The position numbers and the translations under genes were made by a program. 8,629 nucleotides of DNA from assembly GCF_000160855.1 (NCBI RefSeq), contig NZ_GG700752.1, positions 276,252 to 284,880 of the forward strand, read 5' to 3'. Below, piece by piece: positions 1 through 5,638 of the stretch. The first letter of the stretch is position 1; each line of letters starts with the position of its first letter. A model generated the notes under the pieces. The model was not told the DNA's origin. It was given only the letters and a program-made list of their open reading frames with translations, and searched no databases. Origin of the DNA: Lactobacillus helveticus DSM 20075 = CGMCC 1.1877 (lineage in GTDB: Bacteria > Bacillota > Bacilli > Lactobacillales > Lactobacillaceae).

Positions 1-528
1 TTTGGAGGCTAGTTTTGAAGCAGTAAAAAAAGTATTTTCAACGTATAACGGGATAAAATTAAGATCTGAATAAGTATCAATCTTTGAGCAAATGCCCAGG
101 TCAAAGTTTCCATTTTGTACTTCCAGGCAAATTTGATTAGAAGTGCCATTATGGTAAATATAATGAAAAGTGCTGGAATTTTCTTTTTCAAATACTGAAG
201 TAATGTGAGGTAGGAAATTTTCTCTCGCAGTAGGGATGTAGCCTATTTCTATAGTATTATTTTCAATTTGCTTAGTGTGATTGATGTTATGTTTGGCGTT
301 TTCTAAAGTTAAAATGATAGAATCTGCAGATTCTAGAAAAATTTGACCATATTTAGTTAGTTCGACTCGCCCATTGCGACGCTCAATCAAGTTACAATTT
401 AATTCTTTTTCTAAGGTTTTAATTGAATTAGATAAGCTAGGCTGAGAAATATGTAATCGTTTTGCAGCACTAGAAAATTGGTGTTGTTTAACCAATTCAT
501 TAAAGTAATAAAGTTGATTTAGATTCAT
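1..528 (-). CDS. LysR-family transcriptional regulator, N-terminal part (runs off left edge)
   Basis: An uninterrupted minus-strand frame of 176 codons runs from ATG at 528 to the edge of the window, so the C-terminus is missing. It opens MNLNQLYYFNELVKQ and continues with a typical LysR winged helix-turn-helix at about residues 1-60: SSAAKRLHISQPSLSNSIK as the recognition region, then LEKELNCNLIERR and the wing (GRVELTKYGQ). A linker helix follows, then from about residue 93 (IEIGYIPT) the start of the periplasmic-binding-protein-like effector domain, including the usual FDLGI segment near residue 150. LysR proteins are DNA-binding activators or repressors that respond to small ligands and often control a divergent neighbour. 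The target here is not visible, because the adjacent gene at 680-898 lies on the same strand behind a terminator. No strong Shine-Dalgarno sequence precedes the ATG. I cannot name the subfamily or effector. Confidence 0.93.
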   Translation of the reverse strand, partial: MNLNQLYYFNELVKQHQFSSAAKRLHISQPSLSNSIKTLEKELNCNLIERRNGRVELTKYGQIFLESADSIILTLENAKHNINHTKQIENNTIEIGYIPTARENFLPHITSVFEKENSSTFHYIYHNGTSNQICLEVQNGNFDLGICSKIDTYSDLNFIPLYVENTFFTASKLASK

Positions 529-565
529 AATTTAACACTTAACTTATAACAATATACTAACTATT

Positions 566-571
566 ATTATA
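566..571 (-). promoter_or_regulatory. Putative -10 box for the LysR-family gene
   Basis: A perfect TATAAT on the minus strand lies 37 bases upstream of the LysR start codon, in a very AT-rich stretch between that gene and the terminator at 614-642. No convincing -35 hexamer sits at the usual distance, so this is a candidate only. AT-rich DNA gives such matches by chance. Confidence 0.4.
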
Positions 572-613
572 TTATCTTTTTAAATAAGAATAATGTTCGA
601 CTTGGGAAAGAAA

Positions 614-642
614 AAAGAGCAGATATTTACAATCTGCTCTTT
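614..642 (-). terminator. Rho-independent terminator after the cytochrome b5-like gene
   Basis: Perfect 11-bp inverted repeat (AAAGAGCAGAT / ATCTGCTCTTT) with a 7-base loop. On the minus strand the stem is followed by TTTTTTC, a good U-tract. On the plus strand it is followed by TTTGTGGGG, a poor one, so it should act on minus-strand transcripts. It closes the unit ending with the gene at 680-898 and separates it from the LysR gene. Confidence 0.9.
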
Positions 643-679
643 GTGGGGATTCATTTTATTGATCAAATTTTTGTTTATT

Positions 680-898
680 TTAGATGTATGAGCCGACTTT
701 ATTAATATGGACCAATACATCAGACGTATTAGTTAAGTTAAAACTAACATCTTGACCGGCCATTATATTGTGATACTCACCGTTTGTCCAATGGAAGTTA
801 TTAGTTACATCATATACGGTACTATTGACGGCGATATACGCAGGTCGACCGTTTTTACCGTTATAGTTTGACAGAGTTTCTTTGGTAAATTTTTTCAT
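680..898 (-). CDS. Small cytochrome b5-like (heme/steroid-binding fold) protein
   Basis: 72 residues, beginning MKKFTKETLSNYNGKNGRPA and followed by YIAVNSTVYDVTNN. This matches the start of the short cytochrome b5-like proteins of Firmicutes (F-T-x-E-x-L-x-x-Y-N-G-K-x-G-x-P-A-Y-x-A-V ... V-Y-D-V-T-N). A W-x-x-G-E-Y-H ... AGQD ... KVGSY pattern follows, as in those stand-alone domains. The family usually binds heme or a hydrophobic ligand. Here the position before the AG-x-D motif, often a histidine in the family, appears to be methionine, and only H36, H43 and H64 are available, so heme binding is uncertain. No signal peptide or membrane segment is visible, so it is probably cytoplasmic. The start is fixed by AAGGAG (905-910), six bases upstream of ATG. 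An in-frame upstream ATG at 952 has no comparable site. The gene lies 88 bases after the acyltransferase stop with no clear terminator between them, so it may be partly co-transcribed. Confidence 0.85.
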   Translation of the reverse strand: MKKFTKETLSNYNGKNGRPAYIAVNSTVYDVTNNFHWTNGEYHNIMAGQDVSFNLTNTSDVLVHINKVGSYI

Positions 899-922
899 AG
901 GAAGCTCCTTTCTATGAAAAAA
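890..922 (-). promoter_or_regulatory. Hairpin enclosing the RBS and start codon of the cytochrome b5-like gene
   Basis: Perfect 11-bp inverted repeat: TTTTTTCATAG at 890-900 and CTATGAAAAAA at 912-922, with an 11-base loop. In the minus-strand mRNA the AAGGAG ribosome site lies in the loop and the AUG lies in the 3' arm, paired with CAU of the 5' arm. The stem has only two G-C pairs, so it would be weak. Masking of the start codon by the hairpin is inference from geometry. Confidence 0.5.
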
Positions 923-925
923 TAC

Positions 926-942
926 GTTACAATAATGGTAAC
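926..942. promoter_or_regulatory. Short inverted repeat upstream of the cytochrome b5-like gene
   Basis: GTTAC (926-930) and GTAAC (938-942) form a 5-bp inverted repeat with a 7-base spacer. A GTGACA hexamer, five of six to the -35 consensus on the minus strand, lies at 947-952 beside it. No good -10 box is found at 16-18 bases. It could be an operator-promoter for the small gene or chance. Evidence is weak. Confidence 0.25.
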
Positions 943-986
943 AAGTTGTCACTTTAAAAAATATTTTAAGCTATCTTATGTTTTTC

Positions 987-1856
987 TTATGAAAGATGAC
1001 CTCTCCAGCCGGCGATATCCCAGTCTGTGAAATCATAGTTAAGTTTCTTGCCGTAGATTTTTTCGTAAGCTGCAACTTTTTGCTGATAATCTTGTTCCAT
1101 CATTTTGTGGGCATTTTCGTTAGCACTTAAAGAAACATCAGGGAAAATTGGTGGCAAAACATGAACGATATATTTAGTCTCATAGAAATTAGGATCTTTC
1201 TTTTCGGTCTTAGGCAAGTCTTTAATTTCAATGAAAAGCGAGATAGCGGGCACATTTTGCTTTGCGGCAAAGTAGTAAGCACCACGCTGCAATTTACGTG
1301 GCTTACGGTAATTCCACCACATCTCTTGTTCAGGATAAATCAATACCCAATTATTTTGAGCTAAAGCTTTGCTTAAATGCTTAGGGAATTCATTACCGAT
1401 GTAGCTTGTACTTTGAACCAAGGGGATAGTGCCAACGTAGTTCATTAAGTAGCGGAAAAAGCCGGGAAGCATCAAGTTAGTATCTTCAATGACAATTGAG
1501 AGTTGATGATGCATCTTGTTTGCGAGCAACTTAATTGGCAAAGAATCAATTTGATTAAAGTGGTTAGCAGTAACGATTGCTCCACCGATAGGGAGGTTAT
1601 TTAGGTTTTCTAATGCCTTGAATTCAGTTGAACCAACTAAAGCTTTAGCAAAAGCCGTAAGCATAGCATGTCCAATTTGATTATTAATCTTGCTTGAAAG
1701 CGAGTTGCGATTTTCCCAGAAATCGTTGACCAGCTTCAAACGCTCATCAAGTGTCATCTGAGGATCACCAATTTCTGCTTTTGCAGTGAAATCTCGCTCA
1801 TTAGCAGCTTTTTGAATATTTTTTATTACAGCTTCGCGATTATCGCCAAATATCAT
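987..1856 (-). CDS. PlsC-like acyltransferase (LPLAT superfamily), last gene of the GT8 operon
   Basis: 289 residues. The glycerolipid acyltransferase signature is visible: NHFNQID at residues 98-104 is the catalytic HX4D motif (H99, D104). The IPL segment near 144-146 and VLIYPEQE near 171-178, with E178 in the place of the family's E-G-x-R motif, are further downstream acyltransferase blocks. Family members transfer an acyl group to lysophosphatidate or related acceptors at the inner face of the membrane. No long transmembrane helix is obvious, so association would be peripheral. The substrate is not predictable, and the position behind three glycosyltransferases suggests a glycosylated envelope lipid or polymer (inference). 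The start was set at 1856, not an upstream in-frame ATG at 1892. GAGAGG lies about 10 bases upstream, the family-like sequence begins here, and the ATG overlaps the original TGA stop of the preceding gene (ATGA), which indicates translational coupling. Confidence 0.85.
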   Translation of the reverse strand: MIFGDNREAVIKNIQKAANERDFTAKAEIGDPQMTLDERLKLVNDFWENRNSLSSKINNQIGHAMLTAFAKALVGSTEFKALENLNNLPIGGAIVTANHFNQIDSLPIKLLANKMHHQLSIVIEDTNLMLPGFFRYLMNYVGTIPLVQSTSYIGNEFPKHLSKALAQNNWVLIYPEQEMWWNYRKPRKLQRGAYYFAAKQNVPAISLFIEIKDLPKTEKKDPNFYETKYIVHVLPPIFPDVSLSANENAHKMMEQDYQQKVAAYEKIYGKKLNYDFTDWDIAGWRGHLS

Positions 1857-2808
1857 AATGTAACAGCCTCTCGTTCTTTCACTCGTGTCCAATTATTAGG
1901 ATCTTGTTCAGTTTTCTTTTACTTTAAAAGCATATGGTTTAGTTTTTCTCGATCATCTGCACGCTCGGCGTCAGTGTAACTATCGAGTTCTGCTTTTAAT
2001 TCATTATAAAACTTAGTTTCTTTAGCACTTTGCCAGAAGTAATCTTCATATTGCACGTTCTTGAAATGCCATGGTTTAAAGAAAAGATTGTAATGAATAA
2101 GACCAGGATCTTTAAGTGGTTCAGTATTTTCATTAGGCATTGCATCCCAGCATGGATCGAGGTGCAAAATTCGTCCTTCGCCGATCTCATTTAGGTAGTC
2201 TTGATCGGGAGCGATACAGTCGAAGTGGTATTTTTCTAATAAATCCATGAAGTGATCGATAAAATGTTCATCGCGGAATGCCTTGCAGTTCATGACCAAC
2301 ATTCCTGAGTTGATATATTTCTTTGGATCTAGTGCTAAAACATCTTTGATGTATTTCACCATTTCGACTACATATTGGATAGAGGAGTCAGTGCAGGCAC
2401 CGAATAAGTTGTCGCCTAATTCGTTGTTATAAAGCTTGGCAATGTCGTCATTCACAATAGTGTCGCTGTTGATGTAAATCGCTTTATCATATTGCGGGAA
2501 TAATTCTGGAATAAATAAGCGATAAAAAATCGACATAGTAAAGAAATCAGCACGCAAGAAGTTTTCTTTGCTATTTTGAATTGGTTTCACTAATTCATCA
2601 TCAATATGGGCAAATTTAACGTGCACATTTTGACTGCCGAGGTCACTTAAATCTTGTTTATGCTGATCAGATAAGTCTTGACTCAAAAAATACACTGTAT
2701 AGTCCTATAGTCTGTTGCAGGATCGGCATGTTTAACCAATGAATTAAGAGACACTGCAGCATATTTAGTGAAATCATCACTAATGCTATAAAAAACTGGA
2801 ACTGTCAT
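1853..2808 (-). pseudogene. Third GT8 glycosyltransferase, disrupted (8-bp duplication plus nonsense codon)
   Basis: This is a paralogue of the gene just upstream (2820-3776), and two lesions interrupt its alignment to it. From ATG at 2808, preceded by AGGAAAG, the frame reads MTVPVFYSISDDF ... HADPATDY, matching the paralogue's MKTIPVFYTISDN ... HADPNKDY. It then shifts and stops at 2683-2685. The shift coincides with a tandem repeat of TATAGTC (2698-2704 and 2706-2712). Removing eight bases restores HADPATDY-TVYFL. The long remaining frame (2695-1919, 258 codons) carries the GT8 core: FFTMSIFYRLFIPELFPQYDKA, KYINSGMLV, and HYNLFFKPWHF. A TAA at 1919-1921 then interrupts the same frame, which continues DPNNWTRVKEREAVTL to TGA at 1853-1855, matching the paralogue's EPNTWAKVKQHESVKID. 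Repaired length would be about 315 residues against 318. The metal-binding DXD is NSD instead of DAD. A shorter product from GTG 2695 would lack the N-terminal nucleotide-binding strand. Confidence 0.9.
2698..2712. repeat. 8-bp-period tandem duplication causing a frameshift
   Basis: TATAGTC occurs twice with one C between (2698-2704 and 2706-2712), a duplication with a period of eight bases. It lies where the disrupted glycosyltransferase loses its reading frame, and deletion of one 8-bp unit restores agreement with the paralogue next door. Replication slippage is the simplest origin. Confidence 0.85.
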
Positions 2809-2819
2809 AATTGCTTTCC

Positions 2820-3776
2820 TTAATCAATCTTTACTGATTCATGTTGCTTAACTTTAGCCCAGGTATTTGGCTCTTTGACGATTATATCAACTCTTTCAGC
2901 CATCCGTTCTAGGTCGGCACGTGCTCTTTGACGATCTTCATCTGTGAAATCATCTAATTGTTTCTTTAATTCATCATAATATGGCGTCTTTTTGGCAACA
3001 TCCCAAAAGTAGTGACCGTATTGGACGTCGGCGAAGTGCCATGGCTTGAAGAACAAGTTGTAGTGGAAAATCTTAGGATTTTCGAATTCAGGGATGCTTT
3101 CATTAGGCATAGCGTCCCATTCCTTAGGCAAATGGTAGATCTTGTCTTCACAGATTTCGTTCATGTAGGCTTGGTCAGGATCGACGTTGTCGAAGTGATA
3201 TTTGTCCATTAAGTAATAGAATTTGTCTACGAAGTGCTTGGCTCTGAATGCCTTCATGTTAAAGACGATTACGCCGTTGTTGATGTATTTTTCGGCTGGC
3301 AAAATGCCTTGACATTCCTTGATGTATTTTTGTAAAAGCGGCATGTAGCGGATAGATAAATCGGGACAGCTGGCAAACATATTCTCACCAATTTCGGTGT
3401 CATAAAGCTTGGCAATATCATCACAAATGATCGTATCAGCGTCTAAGTAAACGGCCTTGTCATATTGTGGGAAGAGGTCTGGAATAAATAGACGATAGAA
3501 AATTGACATGGTGAAGAATTGTGCACGTAAGTAATTTTCCTTACCCTTGTGAATTCGGTTTACCATGTCATCACTAATGTGAAAAACGTTAACGTTGATA
3601 TTGTCAGTAGACATGTCTTCTAAGCTCTTTTTGTGTTCAGGAGAGATTTCTTGAACCAAAAGGGTGATGGTGTAGTCCTTGTTAGGATCTGCATGGTCAA
3701 TTAATGATTGAATTGAAACATAGGCATAAGGCGTGTAGTTGTCACTAATAGTGTAAAATACTGGAATTGTTTTCAT
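2820..3776 (-). CDS. GT8-family glycosyltransferase
   Basis: 318 residues, the usual size for bacterial GT8 enzymes. These are retaining transferases that move glucose or galactose from UDP-sugars, with a divalent cation held by a DXD motif. Visible features: N-terminal nucleotide-binding strand IPVFYTISDNYTPYAYVSI (residues 4-22), conserved FFTMSIFYRLFIPDLFPQYDKAVYLDADT with DAD at 112-114, N/SG acceptor-site block KYINNGVIVFNM (163-174), DPDQAYMNE (199-207), and the C-terminal H-Y-N ... F-K-P-W-H block (H238, KPW 244-246). All catalytic elements are intact. A charged C-terminal tail of about 50 residues follows. GGAG lies seven bases before ATG. It is the second gene of the operon, 18 bases after its neighbour's stop and 11 bases before the start of its broken paralogue, so tandem duplication produced the pair. 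The acceptor is unknown. Surface polysaccharide, glycolipid or glycoprotein are all possible. Confidence 0.93.
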   Translation of the reverse strand: MKTIPVFYTISDNYTPYAYVSIQSLIDHADPNKDYTITLLVQEISPEHKKSLEDMSTDNINVNVFHISDDMVNRIHKGKENYLRAQFFTMSIFYRLFIPDLFPQYDKAVYLDADTIICDDIAKLYDTEIGENMFASCPDLSIRYMPLLQKYIKECQGILPAEKYINNGVIVFNMKAFRAKHFVDKFYYLMDKYHFDNVDPDQAYMNEICEDKIYHLPKEWDAMPNESIPEFENPKIFHYNLFFKPWHFADVQYGHYFWDVAKKTPYYDELKKQLDDFTDEDRQRARADLERMAERVDIIVKEPNTWAKVKQHESVKID

Positions 3777-3794
3777 AATTTTACTCCAAAAAAA

Positions 3795-4631
3795 CTATTT
3801 CTTTAAATTATCGCGTATTTTGAGATATTCGGTGAGGATATCATCATATTCATGTAAATGAAGTACGCTGTGTACGCGTTCTACATCCCATGGCTTAACG
3901 GTCTGAGTATGGAAGTATGGCAAGAAACGAAAGCTGGTAGTGAAATGCTGAATCTTGGTGTTCTTCTGCAGCTTGTACTGTTCGTTGTAGTAGCGTGGGA
4001 AGACGCGCTTAGCCACGGCTAGTTTGTTGATAGCTGATTGATCTGGCAAGAACATTTTTTTGGTTTGCATCATGTCTCTGACTTTAGCAAAAAGACCGGT
4101 TTGTTTAATCTTAGTCATGTTTAACAGCAGGACGCCGGAATTCAGGTAGTCAAAGACGCGCTTAGTTTTGACATTGTGGAAGAAAAATCTGCCCCAGTAG
4201 TCGAGTACACCGACGAGTTCGATACCCTTGATGTTTTGCTTATAAAAAGCAGTAATGTCGCCGCGAATAACGATATCGTCGTCCAGGTAAAGAATACGAT
4301 CAGGGATCTGTGGCAATTCATCCGCAAAAAGACGCAACATGGCATAAGGCGTAAAACGCGTATTCATGTTGGCTGTAGGTGGCTGCTTGATAAATAGATC
4401 GGTACAGTCGATCAACTCCAGCGTATTTTTAGGGTTTGCTTTAACTAATAAAGAACGAATAAAATCTGCGGCATGCTCAGAGAAGGGATGATACTTGCGT
4501 TTATCGCTGTGAGCTTCCATGGTTAAAATGTAGAGGTGTAGTTCCTTTGCACCAGAGTTCTTTAATAAAGATAGTGTGGAGATTAAAACGCCGTCTTCTG
4601 CGTTTTCGTCCCCGCAAAAAAGTATATTCAT
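3795..4631 (-). CDS. GT8-family glycosyltransferase, first gene of the operon
   Basis: 278 residues with the GT8 layout: MNILFCGDENAEDGVLISTLSL as first strand and helix, TRFTPYAMLRLFADELPQ then DRILYLDDDIVIRGD with DDD at 117-119 as the metal and nucleotide site, DYLNSGVLLLNM at 161-172, LPDQSAIN at 196-202, and HF ... KPWD with H229 and KPW at 246-248. It is clearly more distant from the other two glycosyltransferases than they are from each other, so it probably adds a different sugar or uses a different acceptor (inference). It has no signal peptide and should act on the cytoplasmic side. AGGAGC precedes the ATG by six bases. The gene is the promoter-proximal member of the minus-strand operon and is divergent from the Rgg-like regulator, with a 95-base spacer. 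Confidence 0.92.
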   Translation of the reverse strand: MNILFCGDENAEDGVLISTLSLLKNSGAKELHLYILTMEAHSDKRKYHPFSEHAADFIRSLLVKANPKNTLELIDCTDLFIKQPPTANMNTRFTPYAMLRLFADELPQIPDRILYLDDDIVIRGDITAFYKQNIKGIELVGVLDYWGRFFFHNVKTKRVFDYLNSGVLLLNMTKIKQTGLFAKVRDMMQTKKMFLPDQSAINKLAVAKRVFPRYYNEQYKLQKNTKIQHFTTSFRFLPYFHTQTVKPWDVERVHSVLHLHEYDDILTEYLKIRDNLKK

Positions 4632-4643
4632 AATTGCTCCTGT

Positions 4644-4666
4644 TTAGTAGTATTCGAATTTACTAA
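4644..4666. promoter_or_regulatory. Inverted repeat, putative operator between the Rgg-like gene and the GT8 operon
   Basis: TTAGTA (4644-4649) and TACTAA (4661-4666) are perfect inverted arms. The interior is also nearly symmetric around TTCGAA (4653-4658), with a one-base asymmetry. It overlaps the likely -35 region of the plus-strand regulator gene and lies just downstream of the minus-strand -10 candidate, right before the glycosyltransferase ribosome site. That is the expected place for an operator controlling both genes. Binding by the Rgg-like protein is inference. Confidence 0.5.
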
Positions 4667-4685
4667 TCTGTATATTCTATATGAT
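4659..4685 (+). promoter_or_regulatory. Candidate promoter for the Rgg-like gene
   Basis: TTTACT (4659-4664) and TATGAT (4680-4685) are four-of-six and five-of-six matches to the -35 and -10 consensus. The spacer of 15 bases is short of the ideal 17, as expected for an activator-dependent or weak promoter. The position, 42 bases before the start codon, is reasonable. Confidence 0.35.
4674..4679 (-). promoter_or_regulatory. Candidate -10 box for the GT8 operon
   Basis: TAGAAT on the minus strand matches the -10 consensus at five of six positions, about 43 bases upstream of the first glycosyltransferase start. It nearly abuts the opposing -10 candidate of the regulator gene. No clear -35 hexamer lies upstream, which would suit activation by a regulator. 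Weak evidence. Confidence 0.3.
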
Positions 4686-4726
4686 ACCGTGTAGAATGCA
4701 TTTTTCTGAGTGAAGGGATGAAGTCA

Positions 4727-5544
4727 ATGAAAATTTCAGAAGCTTTGAGAAAAGAACGGAAATCGTTAGGATTAACACAAGGTCAAATGATTAAGGAAAG
4801 CAAAATATCTGTTACTCATTATTCTAAAATGGAAAATGGACAAAATAGAATTTTTATTGATGATTTGATTTTTATTTTACAGTTACGTGGAATATCAATT
4901 ACTCAATTTCTTAAAAAGTATTTTCCACCAAATGATAACATAGATTACTCCCAAATATCTCAAGAATTAAATCAAGCTTTTTATGATAATGATGTAAAAA
5001 AGCCAAAGAGTTAAAGCTGAAAATTTTGAATACTAAACATATGTCAACAGAATTAAGAGATAGGGCAAACTTGATCATAGCTGTACTAAATTCAAAAGAT
5101 GATAAAACAGATACTGCAGCAGTTAAACAAGCTATGCATGACTTTTTTAAGCATCAAGAATGGATGAATGATGAAAATGCTATTGTACTTTTGAGTAATT
5201 CTTTTCGAAAAGACAATCTAAATGATGTCACACCTTTAGTAATGATGTTAATTAGGAAATATAAGGATCTAAAGGAACAAAGCTTAATCAAACAGAGAAG
5301 GTTAGCTACTGTTGGCATTAATTATTTATATGTGTTAAGAAAATATTTTATGTATTCTGATAAAGTTGCCTTTAAGATTTTATCATGGCTAGAAAGCCTT
5401 GCCACAGATCCAGAGCTATGTCTTCTCAGAGAGTTAACTTTATATTTTTATTTTATTTATACAAACGATGATCAAGCTAAAGGAATTAAGTTAATCCTAG
5501 ATCAATCAGGTTATAAAAAAATAAGCGATGATTTACCAGATTAA
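4727..5544 (+). pseudogene. Rgg/GadR/MutR-type regulator, frame split at a slippery A-run
   Basis: Two overlapping frames together make one Rgg-like protein of about 272 residues, close to the family's usual 280-300. The first (4727-5014, 95 residues) is a Cro/C1-type helix-turn-helix: ISEALRKERKSLGLTQGQM ... VTHYSKMENGQNR, then IDDLIFILQLRGIS as the dimerising helix typical of Rgg N-termini. The second frame, open from 4993 through 5544, gives the helical C-terminal domain, including WMNDENAIVLLSNSF and repeated amphipathic helices like the peptide-binding repeats of Rgg proteins. The switch to the -1 frame lies at A AAA AAG (4996-5002), giving DNDV-KKAKELKLKILN. The start is ATG 4727 because AAGGGA (4713-4718) is eight bases upstream. 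ATG 4718 overlaps that site and cannot use it. Rgg proteins usually answer to short secreted peptides. I found no convincing pheromone gene nearby. The gene diverges from the GT8 operon, its likely target. It may be a pseudogene or be made by frameshifting. Confidence 0.82.
4996..5002 (+). other. A AAA AAG heptamer, possible -1 frameshift site
   Basis: In the zero frame the codons read GTA AAA AAG, so these seven bases form X XXY YYZ with X and Y both A, the pattern used in E. coli dnaX. A one-base backward slip puts the ribosome on GCC (5002-5004) and into the open C-terminal frame. No obvious strong downstream hairpin or upstream Shine-Dalgarno-like stimulator is visible, so a plain one-base deletion in an original A7 run is equally possible. 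Confidence 0.6.
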
Positions 5545-5638
5545 TTTCCTTGATAGGGGAATAATGCTTAAAATTATTTTTTAGTTATAGAATAAAAACG
5601 TAGATGATAATAGTTAAAAAATTAAGAAGGCTAAATCA

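Noticed and set aside
9..191. 60-codon minus-strand frame
   Set aside because: It is a shadow in another frame of the LysR-family gene, whose own frame is open from 528 to the edge and has clear homology features.
953..986. AT-rich partial inverted repeat after the acyltransferase gene as a terminator
   Set aside because: The arms are only A/T with a single G-C pair and are imperfect, so the stem would be very weak.
3012..3212. Plus-strand frame opposite the second GT8 gene
   Set aside because: Antisense shadow. It has no ribosome binding site and no recognisable protein pattern, and it mirrors the codons of an intact gene.
4176..4397. Plus-strand frame opposite the first GT8 gene
   Set aside because: Antisense shadow of a well-supported gene, with no start signal.
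5026..5544. C-terminal half of the regulator as an independent gene starting at TTG 5026
   Set aside because: There is no good ribosome site, and the sequence upstream of the TTG (KAKELKLKIL) continues the regulator's helices, so it is the second part of one split gene.
5555..5584. Six-codon frame MLKIIF after AGGGGA, between the regulator and the secreted remnant, considered as a pheromone gene
   Set aside because: Rgg-linked peptides are usually over 15 residues as precursors. The site is only four bases from the ATG, and a six-residue product has no export features. Probably chance.
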